From assembly GCA_963830385.1 (NCBI GenBank), contig CAWHMD010000005.1, positions 496,001-560,000 on the forward strand: DNA of 64,000 nt, in the 5' to 3' direction. This DNA comes from Bog-532 sp963830385 (lineage in GTDB: Bacteria > Actinomycetota > Actinomycetes > Streptosporangiales > Streptosporangiaceae). The notes beneath the pieces are model-generated. The model was given only the letters and a program-made list of their open reading frames with translations, ran no database searches and was not told where the DNA came from. Below, one piece after another: positions 18,669 through 28,133 of the stretch (within the stretch, counting starts at the first letter, position 1; the number at the start of each line of letters is the position of its first letter). A program made the translations under genes and the position numbers.

Positions 18669-18684
18669 CGGCAGGAGGTACCCC

Positions 18685-19809
<1,125 letters not shown>

Positions 19810-19830
19810 GTCGAGCGCGGTGCCTGGCCG

Positions 19831-19884
19831 GGCGCCCACCCGTCCTGAGGGGTGTTTCTCCCAAATGGACGTTCGGTGGGCGCC
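19831..19884. terminator. Inverted repeat between potA and small gene 1
   Basis: GGCGCCCACC at 19831-19840 pairs perfectly with GGTGGGCGCC at 19875-19884 across a 34-nt loop. It lies between convergent genes, so it may terminate both. There is no T-tract. Confidence 0.45.
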
Positions 19885-19903
19885 TGAAGCCAGCTCCGCT
19901 GCG

Positions 19904-20038
19904 TCAGAAACGCTCGGGGGTGTTCCGCGCGCTGGCCAGGTGGCTCTGGGCGCGGTTGAGCTCGGTCACGATCGCGACGACGCGGTGCCCGAAGCGAGCC
20001 ATTGGGCTGCGAGCCTCGGGGGTCATACGGGTGCTCAT
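19904..20038 (-). CDS. Small protein, 44 aa (paralogue 1)
   Basis: An unannotated-looking small gene starting MSTRMTPEARSPMARFG and ending LASARNTPERF. GAGGAAG precedes the ATG by 7 nt. It is 26/44 identical to the gene at 20225-20359, with conservation concentrated in SPxARFGxR, AIVxExNRA, HLASA and the C-terminal TPERF. The conserved amino acids, conserved length and ribosome site argue for a real protein. No membrane segment or signal peptide is seen, and the composition suggests one short amphipathic helix. Function unknown. Confidence 0.7.
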   Translation of the reverse strand: MSTRMTPEARSPMARFGHRVVAIVTELNRAQSHLASARNTPERF

Positions 20039-20116
20039 TTCTCTTCCTCACTGATGCCCGGCTGTCGCCGGCCGGTCATCACGTAATTTGGTTTGTGCGA
20101 CAACTTATTCAACGCT

Positions 20117-20136
20117 GGGAGAAATGCTTATCTTCC
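20117..20136 (-). repeat. 20-bp direct repeat upstream of small gene 1
   Basis: On the minus strand GGAAGATAAGCATTTCTCCC, ending 79 nt before the start of small gene 1. An identical 20-mer lies at 20436-20455 at nearly the same distance before small gene 2, so it is likely a promoter or regulator site. Confidence 0.75.
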
Positions 20137-20174
20137 GGCGGATGGGGTGTTCTGGCTCACCCCGGAGCGGCTCA

Positions 20175-20205
20175 GGCGCCCACCGGCTGGAGTCCGGTGG
20201 GCGCC
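20175..20205 (-). terminator. Hairpin after small gene 2
   Basis: A 12-bp perfect stem (GGCGCCCACCGG with its complement) and a 7-nt loop, lying 20-50 nt downstream of the small gene 2 stop. GC-rich, with no T-tract. Confidence 0.6.
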
Positions 20206-20224
20206 GGGCGCAGGTGCTCCAGCG

Positions 20225-20359
20225 TCAGAAACGCTCCGGGGTGTGCTGGGCGCTGGCCAGGTGGTTCCCGGCCCGGTTCATCTCGGACACGATCGCGGCG
20301 AACCGGCGGCCGAAACGAGCCAGCGGGCTGTGGGTGGTCTGGGTGGTGTGGCGGTTCAT
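20225..20359 (-). CDS. Small protein, 44 aa (paralogue 2)
   Basis: This gene encodes a 44-residue protein starting MNRHTTQTTHSPLARFG and ending LASAQHTPERF. A strong AGGAGG lies just before the ATG. It is the paralogue of the gene at 19904-20038: the coding region, upstream 20-mer and downstream GC hairpin are all repeated, so the unit is a tandem duplication of about 320 bp. It lies between potA and potC on the permease strand but has its own apparent promoter element. Function unknown. Confidence 0.72.
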   Translation of the reverse strand: MNRHTTQTTHSPLARFGRRFAAIVSEMNRAGNHLASAQHTPERF

Positions 20360-20435
20360 GATTCCTCCTCGGTGCCATCCGGCCGTTCTTGCCGGACACC
20401 TTCGAGTCTCGCCGTAAGACCCGCGCGGCCGCGTC

Positions 20436-20455
20436 GGGAGAAATGCTTATCTTCC
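20436..20455 (-). repeat. 20-bp direct repeat upstream of small gene 2
   Basis: Second exact copy of GGAAGATAAGCATTTCTCCC (minus strand), ending 77 nt before the small gene 2 start and 36 bp past the potC stop. Confidence 0.75.
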
Positions 20456-20490
20456 TGGGGAAACCCGTCTTAGGCCGACCGGCGGCAGGC

Positions 20491-21444
20491 TTAGCCCTCG
20501 CTGGCGGCGATCATCGTCAGGGCGTCGAGGCGGCTGCCGCGTTCGCCGCGGGTGAGCCAGCGGTAGCCGAGGAAGCCGATCACCGCGATCACGAGCGACA
20601 TGGCCAGCATGATCGTGCCGAGCGCGTTGAGGGCGGGGCCGCCGTTGCCGCCGTGCTGGGTGGAGTAGATGATCACCGACATCGGGGTGTTGCCGGCGCT
20701 GGAGGACAGCAGGTCGACCAGCACGAAGTCGTCGATGACGCCGGAGAACACCAGCACCGCGCTGGCGAAGATGGCCGGCCCCAGCAGTGGCAGCAGGACC
20801 CGGCGCATGACCTGGAACTGGCTGGCGCCGAGGTCGGCGGCGGCCTCCTCGTAGTGGCGGCCGAGCGTGACCAGCCGGGCCTGCACGATCACCGCCGGCC
20901 AGCTGACGTTCCAGGTGACCAGGGCCAGGACCTCGGCCAGGGTGCCCAGGTGGACCGAGGTGAACAGCACCGTGAACACGAAGAACATGGCCACCCCGAA
21001 GATCAGCTCGGGGATGACGAACGACAGCAGCATGACGAAGTTGAACGTCCTCGGCAGCGGCCCGCGCCAGCGGTTGATGCCGATCGCGAACGCCACCCCC
21101 AGCGGCACCGCGATCACCGTGGTCAGGACGGACAGCCGCACCGTCTGGATCACGGCCGCGTGCAGCTGCGGGTTGTGCAGCACCGAGTTGGTGTGGTCGG
21201 TGACGTACCAGCGCCAGGAGAAGCCCTGCCAGGCACTCTGGGACTTGCCGTTGTTGAAGGAGAACAGCACCGCGATCACGATCGGCACCAGCGACCAGAC
21301 CAGGTACAGCCAGGTGAAGCCCTCCAGGATCCACGGGTGGCCCCAGGGGTTGCGGCGCAGCGGCCGGCGGCGCCGGGACGGGGTCTCCCGGGCGGTGGCG
21401 GCGGCCGGGGCGGGTGCCGGGGTTGAGGTGGACGTGGAAGTCAC
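20491..21444 (-). CDS. potC: Polyamine-type ABC transporter permease (PotC-like)
   Basis: A 317-residue inner-membrane permease with about six hydrophobic segments. The EAA loop EEAAADLGASQFQVMRRVLLPLL, which contacts the ATPase, lies near residue 205. A Pro/Arg-rich cytoplasmic N-terminus of about 35 residues precedes the first helix. The GTG start at 21444 overlaps the potB stop (GTGA), so the two are translationally coupled. It would form the channel with PotB and be driven by PotA at 18685. Confidence 0.9.
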   Translation of the reverse strand: MTSTSTSTPAPAPAAATARETPSRRRRPLRRNPWGHPWILEGFTWLYLVWSLVPIVIAVLFSFNNGKSQSAWQGFSWRWYVTDHTNSVLHNPQLHAAVIQTVRLSVLTTVIAVPLGVAFAIGINRWRGPLPRTFNFVMLLSFVIPELIFGVAMFFVFTVLFTSVHLGTLAEVLALVTWNVSWPAVIVQARLVTLGRHYEEAAADLGASQFQVMRRVLLPLLGPAIFASAVLVFSGVIDDFVLVDLLSSSAGNTPMSVIIYSTQHGGNGGPALNALGTIMLAMSLVIAVIGFLGYRWLTRGERGSRLDALTMIAASEG

Positions 21445-22403
21445 GCGGCCTCCCTCGACGAGCGGTTGGTGGCGACCACGTAGTAGATCATCGGCACCAG
21501 CAGGACCAGGAGCAGGAGCAGCGACAGCACCGCGCCCTGGCCCTCCAGGCCGGGGGTGCCGAGCTGGCCCTCGATCAGGTTGCCGAGCATCGAGGTGCTG
21601 GCCGCGCCGGACATCAGCTGGTTGGTGTAGTAGTCGCCGAGCATCGGCAGCACGGTGATGAGCAGCGCGGTCAGGATCGGCTGGCGGGACAGCGGCAGCG
21701 TGACCCGGACGAACGTGCGGGCCCGGCTCAGCCCGAGGTCGCGGCCGGCCTCGATCAGGGCCGGGTCGATCCGGTCCAGACCGGCGTACAGCACCAGGAT
21801 CAGGTACGGGATGTAGCCGTAGACCAGGCCACCGATCACCGTGATCGACTTGCCGCCCAGCCAGTTGATCGGGTGGGCGGTGGAAGTCAGGCCGACGAAC
21901 GACAGCGCCTTGTTCACGTAGCCGTTGCTCTGCAGCAGGTCGATCCAGGCCAGCATCCGCATCATGTAGCTGATCCAGAACGGGGCGATCAGCAGCAGCA
22001 GGAACAGGCCCTTGCGGCGGCCCGCGAACCGGGCCACGAAGTAGGCGGCCGGGTAGCCGATGACCAGGCAGAGCAGCGAAGCGACGGCGACGTAGACGAT
22101 CGTCCGGACGATGATCGGGCCGGCGAACGAGGTGCTGCCGGCGATGTCCTTGCCCACGTTGATGACGTTGGCCAGGCTCCAGCCGAACGGGTTCCAGACC
22201 GCGATCGGGGTCTCGTACAGCCGGTTCAGCTGGCCCATGCCGATGGCCAGGGCCGCGTAGAACGGCACGATGAACAGCAGCACCAGCCAGAGCATGCCCG
22301 GCGCGGCCAGCGCGATCCAGAACCCGTTCCGCCGCTGGGCGGGGCGGCGCCGCCCCGCGGCCGCCGGGGGCGGCGCGGCGGCTGGCTGGGTACGTGCGCT
22401 CAT
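21441..22403 (-). CDS. potB: Polyamine-type ABC transporter permease (PotB-like)
   Basis: A 320-residue permease with six hydrophobic segments. Its EAA loop, EAGRDLGLSRARTFVRVTLPLS, lies at about residue 215. ATG 22403 is favoured because AGGTGG lies 5 nt upstream, and it begins 9 bp after the binding-protein stop. The cytoplasmic N-terminus is rich in Ala, Pro and Arg. It is the second gene of the binding protein-PotB-PotC operon. Confidence 0.9.
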   Translation of the reverse strand: MSARTQPAAAPPPAAAGRRRPAQRRNGFWIALAAPGMLWLVLLFIVPFYAALAIGMGQLNRLYETPIAVWNPFGWSLANVINVGKDIAGSTSFAGPIIVRTIVYVAVASLLCLVIGYPAAYFVARFAGRRKGLFLLLLIAPFWISYMMRMLAWIDLLQSNGYVNKALSFVGLTSTAHPINWLGGKSITVIGGLVYGYIPYLILVLYAGLDRIDPALIEAGRDLGLSRARTFVRVTLPLSRQPILTALLITVLPMLGDYYTNQLMSGAASTSMLGNLIEGQLGTPGLEGQGAVLSLLLLLVLLVPMIYYVVATNRSSREAA

Positions 22404-22412
22404 CGGCACCAC

Positions 22413-23644
22413 CTAGATTCCGTTGCTGACCACGAGCCAGGCCTGCTGCCACAGCGCGTCCGCGTCCACCGGCAGCTGGAGTTCGGCCACGCCGCGGCGG
22501 AAGTAGGACGGCAGCACCACCGTGGACAGCAGCGCCTTGGGCAGGATCTGCTCCTTGACCAGGACCTGCGGGGTGACCCCGGTCAGCGGCTGCATGTAGC
22601 CGTTGAAGCTGATGTTGTTCAGGACGTTGGGCAGATCGAGGAAGTAGTTCAGGAACTCGTGCGCGAGCACCGGGTGGGCCGCCGAGCGCAGCACCAGGTT
22701 GGTGTCGTTGGCGACCGGGCCCCGGCCATCGGCGGGGAACCAGTAGCCCACGGTGTCCACGCTGACGCCCTTGGGCATGTAGTAGGCGGCGGTGGCCATG
22801 TCACCGGACCAGGCGTGGTGGATCCAGGTCTCGGCCGTCGGGACCTCGGTGTAGTCGTTGTTGTCGATCCGCACGTTGACCGCGCTGGTCAGCTCCTCCA
22901 GCGCCCGCCGGGACCGGGTGATCTGGCCCCGGTCGGTGGTGTTGAGGTCGTAGATCCCGTTCTTCATCAGGCCCAGGCTGATGCTCTCGCGGTAGTCGTC
23001 GAGGATCGCGGTCTTGCCCTTGTACTTGGGGTTCCACAGCAGGGACCACGGGTTCTTCATCGTGTACGGGTTCTCGGAGACCAGATCTTTGCGCCACGAG
23101 ATGCCGGTGGTGTAGATCGTGTACGGCACCGTGTACTGCCAGCCCCGGTCGTAGAACGGGTTGCTGAAGTCGGGCCAGGCCTGGGTGATGTTCGGGATGT
23201 AGGAGTGGTTCAGCGGCTGGACCAGCTTGGACTCGATCAGCTGGCCGAGCGTGTCCACGGTCGCGCCGACGAGCACGTCGTAGCTGAGCCCGCTGCGCAG
23301 CTTGGACAGTGCCTCGTTCATCGTGTTGAACGTGGTGATCTGGACCTTGCACTTGAACTTCTTGGCGAAGCTGTTCACCACGTCCTGGTTGATGTACGCC
23401 ACCCAGGTGTAGACCTGCAGGGTCGCGTCCTTTTCCGGCTCCTGGTTGCTCGCGATAGCCGCGTTGTCGCTGGGTACCGGCCACTTCACCGGGTGGCCGG
23501 GCCGGGGCAGCGGGACCGCCCCCAGCCGGCCAGCGCGGGCGCGCAGGCCTCCAGCAGCGTTCCGGTGCCAAGGGCGGCGAGCCCGGCCCCCGCCCCGCGC
23601 AGGAAGCCGCGCCGCGTGATGCGCCGCGTTCGCGGGTCCGCCAT
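22413..23644 (-). CDS. potD: Polyamine-type ABC substrate-binding lipoprotein (PotD-like), frame broken
   Basis: An extracytoplasmic solute-binding protein. Residues 1-34 form a Tat-type lipoprotein signal (TRRGFLRG then LLEAC, with Cys34 as lipobox). The mature domain has VYTWVAYINQDVVNSFAKKF and LNYFLDLPNVLNNI, as in PotD. As sequenced, the signal frame stops at 23486, while the mature domain continues in the next frame with no good start of its own. Adding one base in the C5 run at 23519-23523 rejoins them. The start at 23644 has GAGGT upstream, and operator copy 4 is just before it. Confidence 0.8.
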
Positions 23645-23656
23645 CGGGTCACCTCG

Positions 23657-23678
23657 TTTGACTGAACGTTCCGTCAAA
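23657..23678. promoter_or_regulatory. TetR-type operator, copy 4 (transport operon)
   Basis: TTTGACTG-N6-CCGTCAAA with an AACGTT spacer and one mismatch in the right arm. It ends 13 bp before the start of the binding-protein gene. Confidence 0.8.
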
Positions 23679-23819
23679 GTTAGAGGTACTCCCGGCCGGA
23701 CGCGAACGCAAGGCTTTCCCGTAAAAGATGCGTTTCGTCCGGTTCCGGGCGCGGCGGGGTCGGGCGAGCGGGAGCGGGGCCGGGCGGCGGAGGTGGCCGC
23801 CCGGGCAACGTGAACGGCG

Positions 23820-24578
23820 TCAGAGCATGACGGCTCCGCCGGCGACGTCGATGACCTGGCCGGTGACCCAGCTGGCGCCGTCCGAGGCCAGGTAGACCGC
23901 GGCGGCGGCGACGTCCTCGGGGGTGCCGAGCCGCCGCAGCGGGTGCCACTGCGCCAGCTTGACCTGCAGGTCGGCCGGGATCCTGGCCTGGTTGTTCTCG
24001 GTCATGATGGTCTCCGGGGCCAGGCAGTTGACCCGGATCCCGTTCGGGCCGGCCTGGGCCGCCACATCCTGGGTCATCAGCACGATGCCAGCCTTGGCGG
24101 CGGCGTACGGGATCGGCGACCGGGGATCGGCCCGGCGGCCGGCCGCCGACGACATCGTGATGATCGCGCCGCGGCCGCGCTCCTTCATCCCCGGCAGGAA
24201 GCACTTCAGGGTCAGGAACGTGGCCAGCAGGTTCACGTCCACGGTGGCCCGCCAGGCCTGCTCGGGGATGTCTTCCAGCAGGCCTGGCGGGGACAGGCTG
24301 GCGCCGGCGTTGGCGACCAGGGCGTCGACCGGGCCCAGCTGGTCCTCGGTCTGCTGCCGGACCGCCTCCAGGTCGGCCAGGTGAGTCACGTCGCCGGTGG
24401 TGCCGATCGCCCGGCCGCCGCCGGCGCCGATCTCGTGTACCACGCCCGCGACCGCGCCGGCGTCCCGGCCGTGCACGGCGACGGCCGCGCCCTGCCGGGC
24501 GAACTCGGCCGCGATGGCCCGCCCGATACCGCGGGAACTGCCGGTGACCAGGGCCACCTGGCCTTTGAGGGCGCTCAT
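23820..24578 (-). CDS. SDR-family oxidoreductase (FabG-like)
   Basis: A 252-residue short-chain dehydrogenase with the TGSSRGIG cofactor motif near residue 13, NAGAS, a catalytic Ser in MSSAAG and YxxxK as YAAAK. The C-terminal VTGQVIDVAGG is typical of FabG-type enzymes. The ATG overlaps the stop of the upstream SnoaL-like gene (ATGA at 24575-24578), so they form an operon driven from the promoter at 25073-25100. It lacks the TetR operator. The substrate is unknown. Confidence 0.9.
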   Translation of the reverse strand: MSALKGQVALVTGSSRGIGRAIAAEFARQGAAVAVHGRDAGAVAGVVHEIGAGGGRAIGTTGDVTHLADLEAVRQQTEDQLGPVDALVANAGASLSPPGLLEDIPEQAWRATVDVNLLATFLTLKCFLPGMKERGRGAIITMSSAAGRRADPRSPIPYAAAKAGIVLMTQDVAAQAGPNGIRVNCLAPETIMTENNQARIPADLQVKLAQWHPLRRLGTPEDVAAAAVYLASDGASWVTGQVIDVAGGAVML

Positions 24579-25018
24579 GACGCGCTCCCGGTGTTCGCCG
24601 CGCCCGGAGCGTTCGCCGCGCCCGTCGCGCCCGGGATGGGCGGGGCACCGGGGGTGCCCGCCATGAAGCTCATGTGGCTGGCGGCCAGCCGCCAGCCGTG
24701 GTCACCGCCGGTCAGGACCAGGGTGACGCGGAGCACCCCGGGTACCGGGTGCCCCTGGTAGCTCGCCTCGGTGTTGTTGGTGGCGGTGACCACGGCGACC
24801 GGGCCCAGGAGCCGGACGACGGGCTCGTCCACGGTGAAGGCCTGGTAGCGGAGGTCACCGCTGCGGTGGCGGCCCAGCCAGGCCGCCTTGGGCAGGATGA
24901 ACCCGAGCGGGCCGACCGCGGTGAAGTCGTCGGTCAGCAGTCTGTCGAGGGCGCCGACGTCCCCGGTTCGTTCCGCGCTGGCCCAGTCGTGGAGGAAGGT
25001 CTCGATTGAATCGGTCAT
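24575..25018 (-). CDS. SnoaL/NTF2-like (DUF4440-type) protein
   Basis: A 147-residue NTF2-fold protein (FLHDWASAERTGDVGALDRLLTDDFTAVGP, then WRLAASHMSF). Such proteins are small enzymes or ligand binders. The C-terminal 25 residues are a low-complexity Gly/Ala/Pro tail. It is the first gene of an operon with the SDR, divergent from marR with 89 bp between starts. A substrate cannot be inferred. Confidence 0.85.
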   Translation of the reverse strand: MTDSIETFLHDWASAERTGDVGALDRLLTDDFTAVGPLGFILPKAAWLGRHRSGDLRYQAFTVDEPVVRLLGPVAVVTATNNTEASYQGHPVPGVLRVTLVLTGGDHGWRLAASHMSFMAGTPGAPPIPGATGAANAPGAANTGSAS

Positions 25019-25072
25019 GGTGCGCTCCCGGCGTCCGGTGTGGTTCAGCCCCGTTCGGCTGCCGATGAGCTA

Positions 25073-25100
25073 GAATTTAGTCAAGTCTATTAGAAAGTCA
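25073..25100 (-). promoter_or_regulatory. Sigma-70-like promoter of the SnoaL-SDR operon with putative MarR sites
   Basis: On the minus strand TTGACT (25100-25095), a 16-nt spacer, then TAAATT (25078-25073). Two direct AGTCAAG copies on the plus strand, 17 bp apart (25079 and 25096), overlap it. They are candidate MarR half-sites in an AT-rich patch of GC-rich DNA. Confidence 0.55.
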
Positions 25101-25107
25101 AGATAAT

Positions 25108-25557
25108 TTGAGTAACCCACTCCCGCCGATCGCCCGGCTCGCGCCGCTCCTCCCCCAGCTGGTGATCGCCTATCAGCGCCGGTCCGGGGAGCTTCCGGCC
25201 GCGCTGCGGGACGCTGGCCGGCTCGGCCAGCGCCACGTCGCGATGCTGGTCATGCTGGCCATCGGCGGGCCTCTGAGCGTCTCCGACCTGGCCCAGCGGA
25301 CCGGCATGACCGTCGCCCACGCAAGCCTGGTAGTGGGCGAGCTGGCCAAGGCCGGGCTGGTCGAGCGGGACCATGATCCGGCCGACCGGCGCCGGATCCT
25401 GGTATCGCTGTCCGCGACCGCCCAGCCCGCCGTGACCGAGATGCGGCACCGCAACGCCGAGCCGGTGCTGCGTTTTCTCAATGAGCTGACCGACGACGAG
25501 GCGGACACGTTCATCGCCCACCTCAGCCGGCTGCTCAGCCTGCTGCGCGACGAATAG
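25108..25557 (+). CDS. MarR-family transcriptional regulator
   Basis: A 149-residue winged-HTH protein. The recognition region LSVSDLAQRTGMTVAHASLVVGELAKAGLVERDHDPADRR has the MarR wing signature DxxDRR. The only plausible start is TTG 25108, directly after an AT-rich segment. It is divergent from the SnoaL-SDR operon and probably represses that promoter. The glycosylase gene tag follows after 12 bp. Confidence 0.88.
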   Translation: MSNPLPPIARLAPLLPQLVIAYQRRSGELPAALRDAGRLGQRHVAMLVMLAIGGPLSVSDLAQRTGMTVAHASLVVGELAKAGLVERDHDPADRRRILVSLSATAQPAVTEMRHRNAEPVLRFLNELTDDEADTFIAHLSRLLSLLRDE

Positions 25558-25569
25558 GAAGGGACCGTC

Positions 25570-26151
25570 ATGACCGACGACACCTGGGTGGCCGGGGACG
25601 GCCGGCGGCGCTGCGGCTGGCTGCCGCGGACCGAGACCGACTTCAGCTATCACGACGAGGTGTGGGGCACGCCAACCCACGACCAGCGAGCGTTGTTCGA
25701 GGCCCTGTCGCTCGGCATCTTCGAGATCGGGATGAGCTGGGAGGTCGTCTTCCACCGGCGGCAGGCGTTCCGGACCGCCTTCGATGACTTCGGGCCGGCC
25801 CGGGTGGCTCGCTACACCGATGCCGACGTGCAGCGGCTGGTGGCCGACCCGGACATCATCCGCAACCACCGGAAGATCGAGGCGGTCGTGCACAACGCGG
25901 GCCTGGTGGACGCGATGACGCCGCCGTTCGCCGACGTGGTGTGGTCGGTCGCCCCGGCGCAGCACGAAGCGCCGGCCTCACTGGCGGACGTTCCGGCCAC
26001 CACCGATGAGGGGGACCGGCTCAGCGCGCAGCTGAAGCGGGCTGGGCTGACGTTCATCGGGCCGGTCAGCGTCTACGCGTTCCTGCAGAACGTCGGGGTG
26101 GTCAACGACCACATCCAGGGATGCTTCCGGGCGCTGGGGGCCGGCGGCTAG
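25570..26151 (+). CDS. tag: DNA-3-methyladenine glycosylase I
   Basis: A 193-residue Tag-type glycosylase, which removes 3-methyladenine from DNA. Family motifs are RCGWLPRTETDFSYHDEVWG, LFEALSLGIFEIGMSW, IIRNHRKIEAVVHNA and the C-terminal VGVVNDHIQGCFR. Family zinc ligands are Cys and His residues at the two ends, which are present (Cys15, His27 and the terminal HxxxC). A GGAAGGGA ribosome site lies upstream. It is probably co-transcribed with marR. Confidence 0.9.
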   Translation: MTDDTWVAGDGRRRCGWLPRTETDFSYHDEVWGTPTHDQRALFEALSLGIFEIGMSWEVVFHRRQAFRTAFDDFGPARVARYTDADVQRLVADPDIIRNHRKIEAVVHNAGLVDAMTPPFADVVWSVAPAQHEAPASLADVPATTDEGDRLSAQLKRAGLTFIGPVSVYAFLQNVGVVNDHIQGCFRALGAGG

Positions 26152-26156
26152 CGGGC

Positions 26157-27541
26157 TCAGGCCACGGTGGCGGCGAACCGGCGGAAGTTGGCCACCAGCA
26201 GGTCGATGTCGGCCTCCTCGTGCTGGACCGAGATCAGCCACTGCTCGATCTTGCCCCACGGCGGCAGGAAGACCCCGCCGTTGTGCTGGAAGAGCCAGTG
26301 TGCGTGGCTGTACCGGTCGTCGACGTCGAGGAAGCCGCGGTAGTCGTGCACAGGCTCGGGGCGGAAGACCACGCAGCCCTTGGCGCCGACCGCGACCACG
26401 TGGGCGGCCAGGCCGTGCTCCCGGATGGCGGCCTCGATGCCGGTCACGGCCCGGTCCCGGAGGGCGTCGATCCTGGCGTAGGCCTCCGGGGTGACGACCT
26501 CGGTGAGCATGGCGCGGGCGGCCGCCATGGCCAGCGGGTTGCCGTTGAACGTGCCCACGATCTCGTACCCGCCGCTGGCCACGTGGTCCATGACCACGGC
26601 GGTCCCGCCGACCGCGGCCACCGCGACCCCGCCGCCGAGCGCCTTGGCCAGGCAGATGATGTCCGGGGTGACGCCGCTCAGCCCGGTAACACCGGCCGGC
26701 CCGCTGGTCAGCCCGGTCTTGACCTCGTCGAAGGTGAGCAGCGCTCCACGGGAGTGCAGCAGGTCCTTGAGCGCGGCCAGGTAGCCGGGCTCGGGCACGA
26801 TGATGCCGGCGTTCATCATGATCGGCTCGACGATCATGCCGGCCACCCGGCCGGGGTGCCCGTCCAGCAGCCGCTCCACGCTGGACAGGTCGTTGAAGCT
26901 GGCCACCAGCGTGAGCTGGACGATCGCGTCGGGGATGCCGCTGCTGGCGGCGGCCGACGCGGGCCGGCCGGTCCCAGGTCCCCGGGCTCGGGCATGACCG
27001 ACACCTGCACCGAGTCGTGGTGGCCGTGGTAGCCGCCTTCGACCTTGATGATCAGGTCCCGGCCGGTGATCGACCGCATCAGGTGGACCGCGTCCATGGT
27101 GGCCTCGGTGCCGGAGTTGCCGAACCGCCACTGCGGCAGGCCGAACCGGCGGGTGAGCTCCTCGGCCACCGCGATCGCGTCCTCGGTCGGCTGGGCGAAG
27201 TGGGTGCCCCGGGTGACTTGCCGCTGCACGGCCCGCACGATGGCCGGGTGGGCGTGCCCGGCCAGCGAGGCGCCGTACCCGCCGTGCAGATCGACGTAGG
27301 CGTTGCCGTCGACGTCGTAGACCTTGGCGCCCCGGCCGTGGCTCAGCCACACCGGCTGCGGGGCGGTGATCTGCCAGCTGGAGGTGACGCCGCCCGCCAG
27401 CGCGCCCCGGGCGGTGGCGGCCAGCCGGGCCGAGCCGGGCTGGCGGCGGATGAAGATGGCCTCCTGGCCGGCGATGATGGCGGCCAGCTTCTCGTCCTGA
27501 TCTGGGGTTACCGGTGCGTCGATGCCCTGGTTGACCGTCAC
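26157..27541 (-). CDS. Class III aminotransferase (GSA aminomutase-like), frame broken
   Basis: A PLP enzyme of about 460 residues. The N-terminal half (VYDVDGNAYVDLHGGYG, FGNSGTEATMDAVHL, GGYHGHHDS) and the C-terminal half (DEVKTG, PDIICLAKALGGG with the PLP lysine, GTFNGNPLAMAAA) lie in two frames that switch near 26961-26975. One extra base in the G3 run at 26961-26963 rejoins them. The start at GTG 27541 has AAGGAG upstream and sits 15 bp after operator copy 5. It resembles glutamate-1-semialdehyde aminomutase but is not in a haem cluster, so amine or amino-acid transamination is more likely. Confidence 0.8.
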
Positions 27542-27555
27542 GGCCTGCTCCTTGG

Positions 27556-27577
27556 TTTGACTGAACATTCAGTCTAA
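27556..27577. promoter_or_regulatory. TetR-type operator, copy 5 (aminotransferase promoter)
   Basis: TTTGACTG-N6-CAGTCTAA with an AACATT spacer, immediately upstream of the aminotransferase ribosome site. Its arms are identical to copy 3. Confidence 0.85.
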
Positions 27578-27641
27578 TTGGGGGTGGGGGCCGGGGGAAG
27601 CTGAGCGTGTAGGCCGGGATGACCTGGACATAATGGCGGGC

Positions 27642-28133
27642 ATGGGATGGCGGTACGGGACTCTGCTGCGCGACGGGCTGCTGGCCGGGCTGACGGCCAC
27701 CACCGCGATGAACCTCGGTTACTGGGCCGAACGGCGGGTCCGGCGCAACGTGGACGGGCCGCTGGACTACGACGACAGCAACGTGCCGGCCCTGGTCGCG
27801 GCCAAGGTGCTGCGCCAGTCGGACCTGAGCGACAACGCGTCGTTCCGGCTCGGGCTGGCGGTGCACTGGGGGTACGGGTCGCTGTTCGGGCTGAGCGCGA
27901 TCCCGCTCAACCGGCGGTTCGGGCCGGCCCCGGCCACCGCGATCTACTGGGGCGGCATGATGGCGTTCGCCTGTGTGATGTTCCCGGTGCTGGGCGACAC
28001 TCCCCCGCCCTGGCGCTGGCGCAGCGACGTGATCGTGACCAGCGCGTTCCAGCACCTGGTGTACGCGGCGACCACGACCGCGGTGCTGCGGGCGCTGACC
28101 CTGGCTTCTGGGGCTGGGGAAGGTGAAGCGTGA
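27642..28133 (+). CDS. Conserved membrane protein of unknown function
   Basis: A 163-residue protein with about four weak hydrophobic segments (LLAGLTATTAMNLGYW, LGLAVHWGYGSLFGLSAI, AIYWGGMMAFACVMFPVLG, AFQHLVYAATTTAVLRAL). I do not recognise the family. I prefer ATG 27642 over 27633 because CATAAT lies 7 nt upstream (leaderless pattern). Its stop overlaps the GTG start of the ThDP enzyme (GTGA), so they are coupled. Confidence 0.72.
   Translation: MGWRYGTLLRDGLLAGLTATTAMNLGYWAERRVRRNVDGPLDYDDSNVPALVAAKVLRQSDLSDNASFRLGLAVHWGYGSLFGLSAIPLNRRFGPAPATAIYWGGMMAFACVMFPVLGDTPPPWRWRSDVIVTSAFQHLVYAATTTAVLRALTLASGAGEGEA

Noticed and set aside
20491..22452. Long minus-strand frame that would fuse potC with upstream sequence
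   Set aside because: Only the part from GTG 21444 has permease sequence. The earlier part is Arg/Pro/Gly-rich and lies out of frame inside potB.
26157..27541. hemL (glutamate-1-semialdehyde aminomutase)
   Set aside because: Similar fold, but the gene sits under the amine-regulon operator and away from haem genes.
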